In this document: one piece after another, positions 44,228-52,946 of the stretch
Layout of the letters: every line of letters starts with the position of its first letter
How positions within the stretch are numbered: position 1 is the first letter of the stretch
From: Gloeocapsopsis sp. IPPAS B-1203
Lineage (GTDB): Bacteria; Cyanobacteriota; Cyanobacteriia; Cyanobacteriales; Chroococcidiopsidaceae
Length of the DNA stretch: 64,000 nucleotides
Direction: 5' to 3'
Assembly: GCF_002749975.1 (NCBI RefSeq)
Contig: NZ_PEIG01000004.1
Coordinates: 310,001 to 374,000 of the forward strand
Position numbers and translations under genes: made by a program
The notes under the pieces: model-generated
Database searches by the model: none
What the model was told of the DNA's origin: nothing
What the model saw: only the letters and a program-made list of their open reading frames with translations

Positions 44228-45568
44228 ATGTCACAATGGCAAGAAATTGAGGGTGGCGTGACTGCTCCCAGAGGATATAAAGCAGCAGGAATAACAGCGG
44301 GATTGAAACCTTCAGGACTTCCAGATTTGGCATTGATTGTGTCAGATGTCGAAGCGATCGCCGCAGGTGTTTTTACCACATCCCAAGTCCGCGCCGCGTG
44401 TGTCGATTACTGTCGCCAGCGCCTGCAAGCTAAATCAAGTGCTAGAGCAATATTATGTAATGCTGGACAAGCTAATGCTTCTACAGGTTCGCAAGGATGG
44501 CTAGATACTTTAGAAAGTGCCATGTTACTAGGGCAAGCACTGAATATTCCTTCTGATTCAGTTCTGATTGCTTCTACAGGCGTGATCGGACGTCGAATCC
44601 GCATGGATGCACTCAAAACCGGAATTCCTAAACTTGTCGCAGCTGCTTCCGACACAGGGTCTGATGATGCTGCGCAAGCAATTGTAACTACTGATTTAGT
44701 GACAAAATCTGTTGCTTTAGAAACGACTATGGGCGATCGCCCTGTGCGCATTGGTGGAATTGCTAAAGGGTCGGGTATGATTCATCCGAATATGGCAACA
44801 ATGCTAGCTTTTGTTACCTGTGATGCTGCGGTTTCTCCTTCTTTATGGCAACAAATGCTGAGTCGCGCCGCAGATAAAAGCTTTAATCAAATCACTGTGG
44901 ATGGTGATACCAGCACAAATGATACTCTGATTGCCCTGGCGAATGGTCAATCGCGCACTCCGGCAATTACAGAAATGGGGGCTGAAGCTGAGAAGCTAGA
45001 AGCAATGCTAACTGAAGTGTGTCAACGTCTTGCAAAAGCTGTTGCGCGTGATGGTGAAGGTGCAACGTGTTTAATTGAAGTGCAAGTTAGTGGTGCAACT
45101 GATGAGGAGTCTGCAAGGAAAGTTGCAAGAACAATCGCAGGTTCATCTTTAGTCAAATCTGCAATCTTTGGACGCGATCCTAACTGGGGCAGAATTGCCG
45201 CAGCAGCAGGGCGTGCGGGAGTTCCCTTTGAGCAAGAAAACTTGCAAATTAAACTGGGTAATTTTGAGTTGATGCAAAATGGCGAACCATTACCTTTTGA
45301 TCGTGCAGGTGCAAGTGCTTATTTAAAGCAAACTGCAGAGGAATCTTTATTACCGAAAGAAGTTGTTGCAACAAATACAAGTAATGATTTATCTATAGTA
45401 GAAGCCGGAATATCACTACCGTTTGATCGCGCCAATGCTTCATTGCAAAGAATTGATAACCCTGTGATTATTGCAGTGAGTATTGGTCATGGCTCAGGTT
45501 TTGGGAAAGCTTGGGGTTGTGACTTAAGTTACGATTACGTCAAGATTAATGCCGAGTATACAACTTGA
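44228..45568 (+). CDS. argJ: Bifunctional ornithine acetyltransferase / N-acetylglutamate synthase
   Basis: The 446-residue protein has the ArgJ self-cleavage site in MIHPNMATMLAF: the Ala190-Thr191 bond is cut and Thr191 becomes the nucleophile of the beta chain. Other family parts are GGVTAPRGYKAAGITAGLK at the N-terminus, GRDPNWGRIAAAAGRAG and a C-terminal DLSYDYVKINAEYTT. It recycles acetyl groups in arginine synthesis in the cytoplasm and may also use acetyl-CoA. It has its own promoter region after the terminator at 44.1 kb. Confidence 0.96.
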   Translation: MSQWQEIEGGVTAPRGYKAAGITAGLKPSGLPDLALIVSDVEAIAAGVFTTSQVRAACVDYCRQRLQAKSSARAILCNAGQANASTGSQGWLDTLESAMLLGQALNIPSDSVLIASTGVIGRRIRMDALKTGIPKLVAAASDTGSDDAAQAIVTTDLVTKSVALETTMGDRPVRIGGIAKGSGMIHPNMATMLAFVTCDAAVSPSLWQQMLSRAADKSFNQITVDGDTSTNDTLIALANGQSRTPAITEMGAEAEKLEAMLTEVCQRLAKAVARDGEGATCLIEVQVSGATDEESARKVARTIAGSSLVKSAIFGRDPNWGRIAAAAGRAGVPFEQENLQIKLGNFELMQNGEPLPFDRAGASAYLKQTAEESLLPKEVVATNTSNDLSIVEAGISLPFDRANASLQRIDNPVIIAVSIGHGSGFGKAWGCDLSYDYVKINAEYTT

Positions 45569-45574
45569 TACTTG

Positions 45575-45694
45575 TAATAATATCAAATCTGATTAATTAC
45601 TTACAATTAAAGTAATGAGTGATTAGCTAGTCACTAGTAACTAGCCACTCGCATCTCAATCATAGCCTGGTTATTCAATTGGAGATGATCTACA
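45575..45694 (+). repeat. MITE-like dispersed repeat, family B copy 1
   Basis: From aataatatcaaatctgatta to ttattcaattggagatgatc. The reverse complement of 49337-49452 aligns along its whole length with only a small gap. Ends are imperfect inverted repeats. Confidence 0.85.
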
Positions 45695-45703
45695 CAATCG
45701 TAC

Positions 45704-46318
45704 TCAAACAGTAGTCAAGGCAGGTTGAAATGGTTGCAGTAAAATTCCTAAAATTTTCTCAACTTCTTTGATATAGTATTCAATTGAGTCAATATAAACA
45801 ATAGTTCCTTCTAAAATTAAGAATTTCCAGTTAGTTCCAGTAGTAACCGAACCATAAATGCGTTCAACTTCATTTCCTTGATTTCGATTAAAGCACTGAG
45901 CCGCTACCATCGCTGCCACGCACTGACCAAGCCCACCTATGATATCTTCCTTTTTTGCCTCAAAAATAATAACTACAGGAGTCGTAATAAATAACTGCTC
46001 TTGAGAACCACTAATAATATAGTTGCAAAAACCTTGTAAGCCTTGATTAGAATCGACATTAAATTCATTACCAGAGAACAAAGATATTTGATTATTGAGC
46101 AATCTTCTCACTTCTGCTAAAATTGGTGCAATTAAAAACTCTGACCTTGCTTTTTCTGTTGAGATAGAGGTTGCTAAAGGAATATAATCTTTTAAAAGAA
46201 TTTTTAATGTTTCTGACGGTAAAACTGGCTTTGTATCACCAAATAAGCTACGACTTTCGTCTAGTATTAAGCCAAACTCATTTTTAACTTTAGCAAGACT
46301 GAAATCGCTATACGCCAT
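45704..46318 (-). CDS. Hypothetical PD-(D/E)XK-like protein, possible active-site change
   Basis: The 204-residue protein resembles a cyanobacterial group of unknown function with a restriction-endonuclease-like core: EFLIAPILAEVRRLL, then GFCNYIISGS, then VVIIFEAKKEDIIGGLGQCVA (Glu-x-Lys and a conserved GQC). In the relatives I remember, the middle segment has Asp where this copy has Asn (CNYIIS), which would remove a metal ligand; that comparison is from memory. There is no membrane segment. It lies directly beside a family B repeat and is monocistronic. Confidence 0.65.
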   Translation of the reverse strand: MAYSDFSLAKVKNEFGLILDESRSLFGDTKPVLPSETLKILLKDYIPLATSISTEKARSEFLIAPILAEVRRLLNNQISLFSGNEFNVDSNQGLQGFCNYIISGSQEQLFITTPVVIIFEAKKEDIIGGLGQCVAAMVAAQCFNRNQGNEVERIYGSVTTGTNWKFLILEGTIVYIDSIEYYIKEVEKILGILLQPFQPALTTV

Positions 46319-46470
46319 CTTGAGAAGTCTCTAGTTTATTTGAAAGAATTAACAATTTCAATCCATCCAGAAGTTGAGCTATTATACATATCTTTCAGAA
46401 TATATCAATCCTGAATTGTTTGGGGAAATCTCTTTCTATGTCTTCTCTTGGCGTACTTTTCCCAAAAGGG

Positions 46471-46872
46471 CTAAAGATTAATTGAAATAGCTTCTACTGG
46501 GCAGGTAGGGATACACTGTTCGCAGACAATACAGCGCGATCGCGTAAATGACAGGCGATAATCAGGATCGAGGGTTAAAGCTTCAGTCGGACAAACACCC
46601 GTACACAAGCCACAATCAACACAAATATCTTGATTAATCGCAATTTCTGCTACACTTTGCGAAACAGTAATATGAAGCGATCGCATCCATTCAATTGCCG
46701 CATCTAGTTGATCGATATCGCCAGATAGTTCCACAACGAGTTTACCGATTTGATTGGGGGCAACTTGCGCACGAATGATATTCGCGGCAACATTAAATTC
46801 TTTTGCCAGGCGATAAGTTACTGGCATTTGCACCGCACGTTTAGGAAAGGTAAGAGTAACTCGCTTTTTCAC
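46471..46872 (-). CDS. NIL-domain protein with two 4Fe-4S clusters
   Basis: The 133-residue protein has an N-terminal NIL domain (about 3-72), a ligand-binding fold also found in methionine ABC transporter ATPases. A bacterial-type ferredoxin domain follows with two clusters: C84-x2-C87-x2-C90-x3-C94 and C114-x2-C117-x2-C120-x3-C124. Such NIL-ferredoxins are conserved in cyanobacteria and are suspected to take part in homocysteine/methionine synthesis or another sulfur step as electron carriers. The gene is divergent from txlA. Confidence 0.92.
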   Translation of the reverse strand: MKKRVTLTFPKRAVQMPVTYRLAKEFNVAANIIRAQVAPNQIGKLVVELSGDIDQLDAAIEWMRSLHITVSQSVAEIAINQDICVDCGLCTGVCPTEALTLDPDYRLSFTRSRCIVCEQCIPTCPVEAISINL

Positions 46873-47005
46873 AGTAATATTCTCTCTGCACTCGATGACT
46901 GCCCCTACCTCTAGTGTATTGAGAAAACAAAGGAAGGCTAGAGGTTCGTGCCGATTCAGTTACACTAAGTAATACTAGGGCTGGACAAGTTTTAATCGAA
47001 ACGTT

Positions 47006-47575
47006 ATGAGTGTGACACCGGAAGCAAATACTGGCAAGCGCGTTAGAAATTTTTTGATTGTCTTGGTTGCGATCGCGCTGAGCGTTGCATTAGTTTTAGG
47101 CTTGAGAAACCAAACGAGTGCAGTTTCGTTGACGCACTTAGATGAGGAATCTGTTCCACTTGAAGTGGCACTGACTAATGGCAAACCATCGCTCATGGAA
47201 TTTTATGCTAACTGGTGTACTAGTTGCCAAGCAATGGCACCAGATATGGCACAGTTAAAGCAAGAATATGGCGAATCGGTGAATTTTGTCATGCTCAATG
47301 TCGATAACAGCAAGTGGTTGCCAGAAATTCTCAATTATCGGGTTGACGGAATTCCCCATTTTGTGTTTTTGAACAAAGAGGGTAAAGCGATCGCACAAAG
47401 CATTGGCGAACAACCTCGTATGATTATGGCAACAAATTTAGATGCTTTAGTTGCAAACTCACCCCTACCTTATGCCCAAAGTAGTAGCGGTCAAGTTTCC
47501 AAGTTTACAGCACCTGTAGCACCTGCTGATAATGCAGACGATCCGCGACTTCATAGTAGTCAAGTAGTCAATTAA
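47006..47575 (+). CDS. txlA: Membrane-anchored thioredoxin-like protein TxlA (HCF164-like)
   Basis: The 189-residue protein has one N-terminal membrane helix (about 13-34, NFLIVLVAIALSVALVLGL) and a thioredoxin domain with active site W70-C71-T-S-C74 and cis-Pro in VDGIPHFVFL. The C-terminal 30 residues are low complexity. HCF164/TxlA in thylakoids passes reducing power into the lumen for cytochrome c and cytochrome b6f assembly. The helix orientation would put the domain on the lumenal side. The CNNM-type gene follows after 54 bp. Confidence 0.92.
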   Translation: MSVTPEANTGKRVRNFLIVLVAIALSVALVLGLRNQTSAVSLTHLDEESVPLEVALTNGKPSLMEFYANWCTSCQAMAPDMAQLKQEYGESVNFVMLNVDNSKWLPEILNYRVDGIPHFVFLNKEGKAIAQSIGEQPRMIMATNLDALVANSPLPYAQSSSGQVSKFTAPVAPADNADDPRLHSSQVVN

Positions 47576-47629
47576 AATATCTCAAACACTCTTGCAGGCT
47601 TCACATTGTCTGCAACAAATTTAAATAAT

Positions 47630-48691
47630 ATGATAACTCTGGCTATCATTGTCTTAATAATTCTTACTGGTTCAGCACTCTGCTCCGGTATAGAAACTGC
47701 ATTACTATCAATATCTACGATCAGGGTGCGTCAGTTAGCGCAGAACAAGATTCCTTCAGCGGTTGCACTGTTATCAATTAAAGAGAAGATTAGTCGTCCC
47801 ATTGCAACGATTGTTATTCTCAATAATATATTTAACATTGTTGGTAGCATTGTTATTGGTAGTGTTGCAACCAATGTTTTAGGAGATGCGTGGTTAGGTG
47901 TTTTCTCAGCAATTCTTACCTTTCTTATTATCATTTTTGGTGAAATTGTTCCTAAAACTGTTGGTGAAAGATATGCTGAACAAATATCTTTACTAGCAGC
48001 AATACCTGTTAAAGGACTTACTTTTTTATTAAAGCCTATAGTTTGGATTGTTGAGAAAGCCACACAACCTTTTACGAAAGGAAAAAGAAGACCAACAACA
48101 AACGAAGCTGAAATTAAATTATTAGCAAATATTGGATATCAAGAAGGCATAATTGAAGATGATGAAGCCGAAATGATTCAGCGGGTTTTTCGGTTAAACG
48201 ATCTCACAGCAGCCGATTTAATGACTCCACGAACCATTATCACGCATTTATCGGGAGACTTGACACTTGGAGAGTGTAAAAAAGAAATTATTGCTTCGCA
48301 ACACACCCGAATTATTGTAGTAGGGGAATCTATTGATCAAGTTTTGGGGTTTGCGCTTAAACAAAAATTGCTAGCAGCAATGGTAGAGGGAAATAATGAC
48401 CAAAAGATTGCTAATCTTGCGCGTAAAGTACGCTTTGTTCCTGAAACAATTCGCGCTGATAAATTACTGAAAAACTTCCTTGAAGCCCGCGAACATTTAG
48501 TAGTTGTTGTTGATGAATATGGTAACGTTGCTGGAGTTGTCACTTTAGAAGATGTGCTAGAAGTCCTCACTGGAGAAATTGTAGATGAAACAGATCGAAT
48601 TATCGATCTTCAAGAAATTGCTAGGAAAAAACGCGAGCGCATGTTGCAGTTTAAAATTTTTGGAAATAAATCTACGAAGAACAAACCTTAA
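47630..48691 (+). CDS. CNNM/CorC (TlyC) family membrane protein with CBS domains
   Basis: I prefer the ATG at 47630 (MITLAIIVLIILTGSALCSG) to an upstream TTG. The 353-residue protein has a DUF21/CNNM transmembrane domain (about 1-170, with LCSGIETALLSISTIRVRQL and IIIFGEIVPKTVGERYAEQI) and a CBS pair (about 190-325, DLMTPRTIITHLSGD and VVVDEYGNVAGVVTLEDVLE). Family members move or control magnesium or other divalent metals. The C-terminal CorC_HlyC domain found in many relatives is absent, so it is the short form. Confidence 0.88.
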   Translation: MITLAIIVLIILTGSALCSGIETALLSISTIRVRQLAQNKIPSAVALLSIKEKISRPIATIVILNNIFNIVGSIVIGSVATNVLGDAWLGVFSAILTFLIIIFGEIVPKTVGERYAEQISLLAAIPVKGLTFLLKPIVWIVEKATQPFTKGKRRPTTNEAEIKLLANIGYQEGIIEDDEAEMIQRVFRLNDLTAADLMTPRTIITHLSGDLTLGECKKEIIASQHTRIIVVGESIDQVLGFALKQKLLAAMVEGNNDQKIANLARKVRFVPETIRADKLLKNFLEAREHLVVVVDEYGNVAGVVTLEDVLEVLTGEIVDETDRIIDLQEIARKKRERMLQFKIFGNKSTKNKP

Positions 48692-48725
48692 GTTTTAATT
48701 ATTGATTAATTTACAAACATAAAAA

Positions 48726-49314
48726 ATGATAACCATACTGCATCAGCAAATGTCACTAGAAGAGTTTCTCAAACTACCAGAAACTAAGCCTGCTAGTTGA
48801 GTTTGTTAATGGTCAGATTTATCAAAAACCAATGCCTCAAGGTAAACACTCGCGATTGCAACTCAAGCTGTGTGAAGCAGTAAATCAAGTAGCAGAAACA
48901 AAAAATAATGCTCTAGCATTTCCTGAATTGCGCTGTACTTTTGGCGGTAGATCGCTTGTTCCTGATGTTACTGTATTGACTTGGAATAGAATTCCTTTCG
49001 CTCAAGACGGGGAAGTTGAAAATATATTTGCATTACATCCCGATTGGACAATTGAAATTCTTTCTCCTGTTCGCGAAGCGTTGACGAAGTCAATTCAAAA
49101 TGCTACCAAAGTTATTAGTAACATCCTGCATTGTTTAAGATATGGTACTCAATTAGGTTGGTTTATCGATCTAGAAAGTCGCTCTGTGCTAACTTTTTTC
49201 CCTGGGCAACAACCAATAGAACTGACTAATGATGATAGATTACCAGTACCAGAATATATAAAATTAAACTTAAGTGTGAATCAAATGTTCAACTGGTTAA
49301 AAGCAGGCAGCTAA
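48726..49314 (+). pseudogene. Uma2 family gene with a single-base frameshift
   Basis: From ATG 48726 (or 48750) the frame gives MITILHQQMSLEEFLKLPET and KPAS before a TGA; one extra T in gctagttgag breaks it. The next frame continues EFVNGQIYQKPMPQGKHSRL and runs 160 more codons through VPDVTVLTW and WTIEILSP to LGWFIDLESRSVLTF, a full Uma2 nuclease-like core. Without the extra base this is an ordinary Uma2 protein of about 195 residues. It is either a very recent pseudogene or a base error. ATG 48832 could still start a shortened product. Confidence 0.85.
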
Positions 49315-49336
49315 ATTAGGAGTAATATCTGAAGAC

Positions 49337-49452
49337 AAGTATATCATCTCCGGTTGAATAACCAAGCTATAATTGAGTGGCTAGTGGCTAGCGACTAGTT
49401 GCTAATCAATCAGAACTTTAATTGTAAGTAGTTAACCGGATTTGATATTAAT
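49337..49452 (-). repeat. MITE-like dispersed repeat, family B copy 2
   Basis: The inverted partner of 45575-45694. Its ends tatcatctccggttgaata and taaccggatttgata are imperfect inverted repeats of each other. The centre is cactagcc-type repeat that differs between copies. Confidence 0.85.
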
Positions 49453-49454
49453 CT

Positions 49455-49670
49455 TTACTTTTGCAAATCATCATACACAACTAATCGTGGATAAATTAAT
49501 AAGAAAAATCCCATCCACGCTAGTACAGGAATAGCAACTAGACTTGTTAACCAAAAAGTCTTAAATAGAATCCAGCTACCAGCAATGAGTGTCACCCCAG
49601 TTAGCATGATAGACCAAGGTTGACACCACCAGGGTTTGTAGTTCCAGACACTGATAGGTTTTTGTGACAT
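49455..49670 (-). CDS. Small membrane protein, DUF6737 type
   Basis: The 71-residue protein starts MSQKPISVWNYKPWWCQPWS and has two hydrophobic helices (about 20-35 and 42-60, SLVAIPVLAWMGFFLLIYP). The WNYKPWWCQPWSI start is typical of a small cyanobacterial/algal family annotated as DUF6737 of unknown function. It is probably a thylakoid or inner-membrane protein. It ends right beside a family B repeat. Confidence 0.8.
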   Translation of the reverse strand: MSQKPISVWNYKPWWCQPWSIMLTGVTLIAGSWILFKTFWLTSLVAIPVLAWMGFFLLIYPRLVVYDDLQK

Positions 49671-49807
49671 TAAGGCGATCGCAACACGACTATTGCTTAG
49701 TTATATCATTTTGATGCAAAACTTCATATGCAATTGAGACTGATCTATAAGGATTATTGCAAAATTCTTTTGTAGTAACAACATGAACTAGTGCTTCACA
49801 AATCCTT

Positions 49808-51064
49808 ATGACACAAGCCTTACACAATCTGACATTTGAAAACCCTTATCGTCCTTTGTGGTTGCGTGGGATAAACTGGGTAGGAGAAACTCTTAAGCAG
49901 AATGGCATTTCGTTAGTTAACCTTTCGGAAGAATCACTACTGACTGCTGCAAGGAGTAAAACAGCTTTATCTGATTGGGGTGATGAAAGTTTTCGGCTAC
50001 CACTACGGATACTACTGGAGTCTTTAGAAAAAGACGCTGAACTCAACTTATTTGGGCGCTATTTCATGCGCAAATCTTGTCTTCAACTGCTGATGAATCG
50101 ATTACGCATTCAAGAAGATATCAAACGTTATCCTGAAATATTACAAGTACCGATCGCACGACCATTATTTATTTTAGGAATGCCAAGATCTGGTACTACG
50201 TTACTGCATAATCTATTAACTCAAGATCCTACAAGTCGTTGGTTGCATCTATGGGAATTAGCAAGTCCTTCCCCGCCACCAGAGTACTGCAACCGCAACA
50301 GCGATCCTCGGATTCAAAAGGTAGAGAAATTTGTTCAACAGTACAACACTTTAGCACCACAACTTGCTACAGTGCACAATCTTAATCCCAAAGGACCTGA
50401 AGAATGCAATGCTTTGTTTGGACATGAATTTACTAGCTTGATTTTTGAACTGCGGGCAAATGTGAAAAGTTATGTGAGTTGGATGGAAACCTATGATATG
50501 GTCAGAGCATATCAATATTATCGGCAGCAGTTGCAACTTTTAGCATGGCACTATCCAGGCGATCATTGGGTACTCAAAGCACCTGCACATATATTTTACT
50601 TGGATGCACTGATTAAAGTTTTTCCTGATGCTTGCATTGTGCAAACACACCGCGATCCTCTTAAAGTGCTTCCTTCGGTCTGCAGTTTAACTGCAATAGT
50701 TCGCGGAATTTATAGCGATCGCATCGAACCAAAGCATTTAGGACACTACTGGAGCGATCGCATTGCTAAAGCTTTGGAAAGAGAAATGCAAGTCCGCGCT
50801 TCAGAAGCGCCTTCTCGTTTCTATGATGTAGATTACCACAACCTTGTGCAAGATCCTATCGGTACAGTACGTCAGATCTATACATATTTTGGTTATGATT
50901 TTCATCCCCAAATGGCAGAAAACATCAAAACCTGGTTGGTACAAAATCCCCAGCATAAGCATGGAGTTCATCGGTACTCTTTAGAGCAGTTTGGGCTAGA
51001 TCCTGAAAGGGCTAATAGTCGATTTGCAAAATACTGTGAAAAATTTAATGTTGTGCGCGAGTGA
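49808..51064 (+). CDS. Sulfotransferase family protein
   Basis: The 418-residue protein has the 5'-phosphosulfate loop of PAPS-dependent sulfotransferases in FILGMPRSGTTLLHNLL and the 3'-phosphate site in VQTHRDPLKVLPSV. Its length and the following HWVLKAPAHIFYLDALIKVF place it with Stf-like bacterial sulfotransferases that modify lipids or glycolipids. It would transfer sulfate from PAPS to a hydroxyl group in the cytoplasm. A second, unrelated-looking sulfotransferase gene follows 0.5 kb downstream. Confidence 0.88.
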   Translation: MTQALHNLTFENPYRPLWLRGINWVGETLKQNGISLVNLSEESLLTAARSKTALSDWGDESFRLPLRILLESLEKDAELNLFGRYFMRKSCLQLLMNRLRIQEDIKRYPEILQVPIARPLFILGMPRSGTTLLHNLLTQDPTSRWLHLWELASPSPPPEYCNRNSDPRIQKVEKFVQQYNTLAPQLATVHNLNPKGPEECNALFGHEFTSLIFELRANVKSYVSWMETYDMVRAYQYYRQQLQLLAWHYPGDHWVLKAPAHIFYLDALIKVFPDACIVQTHRDPLKVLPSVCSLTAIVRGIYSDRIEPKHLGHYWSDRIAKALEREMQVRASEAPSRFYDVDYHNLVQDPIGTVRQIYTYFGYDFHPQMAENIKTWLVQNPQHKHGVHRYSLEQFGLDPERANSRFAKYCEKFNVVRE

Positions 51065-51576
51065 GTTTACGAGCTACTACCTATACGCCTACGCTGCGAC
51101 TCGAATTGTGCGCTCAAAACAGATACCCGAACGCTCTATCAAAAGAAAAACGGCTAAACTCCTCCAGTCACACGGGAGATCTACTAACCTCAATCCTCAC
51201 TTACAATTTCAGCTTGCTTGCGCCCAGAGACAGTAGCGATCGCACTCATTTATTGCTGCTATTCTTGCACTACTCTAAGCTCAATTATTAATGATCTCAC
51301 AAGTAAGTTAAGCTGCACTCTATTTTATAAATTGTAAAATTTTGTAGCTAACTGCGGAAATACCTACCTGTAATGTGTATGAACATATTATGTAGTTTGC
51401 CGAACTATATACAGAAACTGTCTATATCACCCTAGATAGTCGTACTGAAAGAATAAATTGCAGACTCGTAAGATAGCTTCTAATGTAAGTGCTACACGAG
51501 AAAAGTCAATCTAAATACATTAGATCACTTCACATTCATCAATATATTTGTCAACAAATATCAAAGGGCGTTAACT
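51065..51576. other. Intergenic region between the sulfotransferase genes
   Basis: This 512-bp region holds no recognisable gene; two short open frames at its start have no family resemblance or ribosome binding site. The second half is A/T-rich and must contain the promoter of the gene at 51577. Confidence 0.5.
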
Positions 51577-52491
51577 ATGAGCCAAACTTTAGACGAATGG
51601 CCAAGAAAAGTACGTGAGTTACATAACCATCATTTTGATTCCACAATTTGGAACGACTTCCAATTCCGAGACGATGACATTATCATTGCAAGCTACGGCA
51701 AATCAGGGACAACCTGGTTACAGCAAATCGTTGCACAGCTAATTTGGCATGGTAAAGAAGACCTTGATCTAGCTGAGATGTCTCCCTGGTTGGATCTTCG
51801 CATACCACCTAAAGATATTAAGCTTCCTATAGTAGAAGCTCAAACCCACCGCCGATTTATTAAAACGCACTTACCAGTAGACGCTCTCGTCTTTTCACCT
51901 AAAGCTAAATATCTTTACATTGCCCGTGACGGTCGCGATGTCGTTTGGAGCCTATACAACCACCATGCAAAAGCTAACGAAGCATGGTATGAGGCACTTA
52001 ATGATACTCCTGGGCGAGTAGGTCCACCTATTGAACATCCACCTGAGTCAATCTTGACATATTTTCGAGATTGGCTTGAGCAAGATGGCTACCCTTTGTG
52101 GTCAATGTGGGAAAATGTCAAATCTTGGTGGGACATCCGCCATCTACCAAATGTCATGTTAGTTCACTATGCTGAGTTGAAACGAGACATGGCAGCTCAA
52201 ATTCAGCAAATAGCTGAGTTTTTTGATATTACGATCGATGAGTCTAATTGGTCAATGATTCTGGAACACTGTAGTTTCGACTATATGAAGCAACATGCAT
52301 CAAAGATTGTGCCTCTTGCGGGAGTTTTTTGGGAGGGAGGTGCACAGACATTTATCTATAAAGGCACGAATAGAAGATGGAAGGATATCTTAACTGAAGA
52401 AGATATCGCCAAGTATGAAGAAACCGCGTTGCGTAATCTTGGGCAAGAATGTGCTCATTGGCTTGCTACGGGAGAGGTGATTCGCCCCTAA
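51577..52491 (+). CDS. Sulfotransferase (aryl/cytosolic type)
   Basis: The 304-residue protein has the cytosolic sulfotransferase features: IIASYGKSGTTWLQQIV (PAPS 5'-phosphosulfate loop), FIKTHLPVDAL with the catalytic His region, YIARDGRDVVWSLYNHH (3'-phosphate site) and the C-terminal YKGTNRRWKDILTEEDIAKY, equivalent to the RKGxxGDWK motif. These enzymes sulfonate small alcohols, phenols or amines. The nearby Stf-type gene suggests a sulfated metabolite, but the two are not close relatives. Confidence 0.92.
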   Translation: MSQTLDEWPRKVRELHNHHFDSTIWNDFQFRDDDIIIASYGKSGTTWLQQIVAQLIWHGKEDLDLAEMSPWLDLRIPPKDIKLPIVEAQTHRRFIKTHLPVDALVFSPKAKYLYIARDGRDVVWSLYNHHAKANEAWYEALNDTPGRVGPPIEHPPESILTYFRDWLEQDGYPLWSMWENVKSWWDIRHLPNVMLVHYAELKRDMAAQIQQIAEFFDITIDESNWSMILEHCSFDYMKQHASKIVPLAGVFWEGGAQTFIYKGTNRRWKDILTEEDIAKYEETALRNLGQECAHWLATGEVIRP

Positions 52492-52642
52492 ACAGAGTTT
52501 GTTGCAACACAATCGCTAGAATTGCCGTTGTTAAACTAGACTACCTAGTGTTAATTACTTTCGGCGGACGCTAGGATTCATCGTTTTATTAGCAGCGATC
52601 GCCTTTAAACTATCTTGGTCTTAAAATGATGAATCATGGTCG

Positions 52643-52946
52643 ATGAGTAAGCGGGTCATTGTAGTTGGGGCTGGGTTAACAGAACTGACGACTGCGAAAC
52701 TGATATCCTATGCGACTCAATTCAAATCAGAAGGACGATCCATCTGAGGTTGCCAAGCAAGGTTTTGAGGCACTAATGGCAGGTAAGGATGCAATTAGTG
52801 CAGGTTCAGTGATGACGAAAATTCAAGGTAACGTAAGCAAGGTTTTACCTGATACCATCGCTGCTGAACAACACCGCCAACTGACTGAGCCAGGTTCGGC
52901 TGAGTCGCCTCTAAGAAAGTTGGAAGGCATCTGCGGTATATCTTAA
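52643..52946 (+). pseudogene. Relic: oxidoreductase N-terminus joined to an SDR C-terminus
   Basis: From ATG 52643 a 34-codon frame gives MSKRVIVVGAGLTELTTAKL, a dinucleotide-binding start, and stops at 52745. In another frame, 52710-52946 gives DDPSEVAKQGFEALMAGKDA and on to SKVLPDTIAAEQHRQLTEPG, which resembles the C-terminal tail of short-chain dehydrogenases. The two parts seem to come from different enzymes, so at least one large deletion is implied. The stop of the second part overlaps the end of murG by four bases. Confidence 0.65.

Noticed and set aside
47606-47629. Upstream TTG start for the CNNM/CorC-type gene
   Set aside because: The residues it adds (MSATNLNN) are not hydrophobic and the membrane helix begins at the ATG 47630.
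51024-51291. Two overlapping frames after the first sulfotransferase gene
   Set aside because: No ribosome site, no family resemblance, and one begins inside the sulfotransferase gene.
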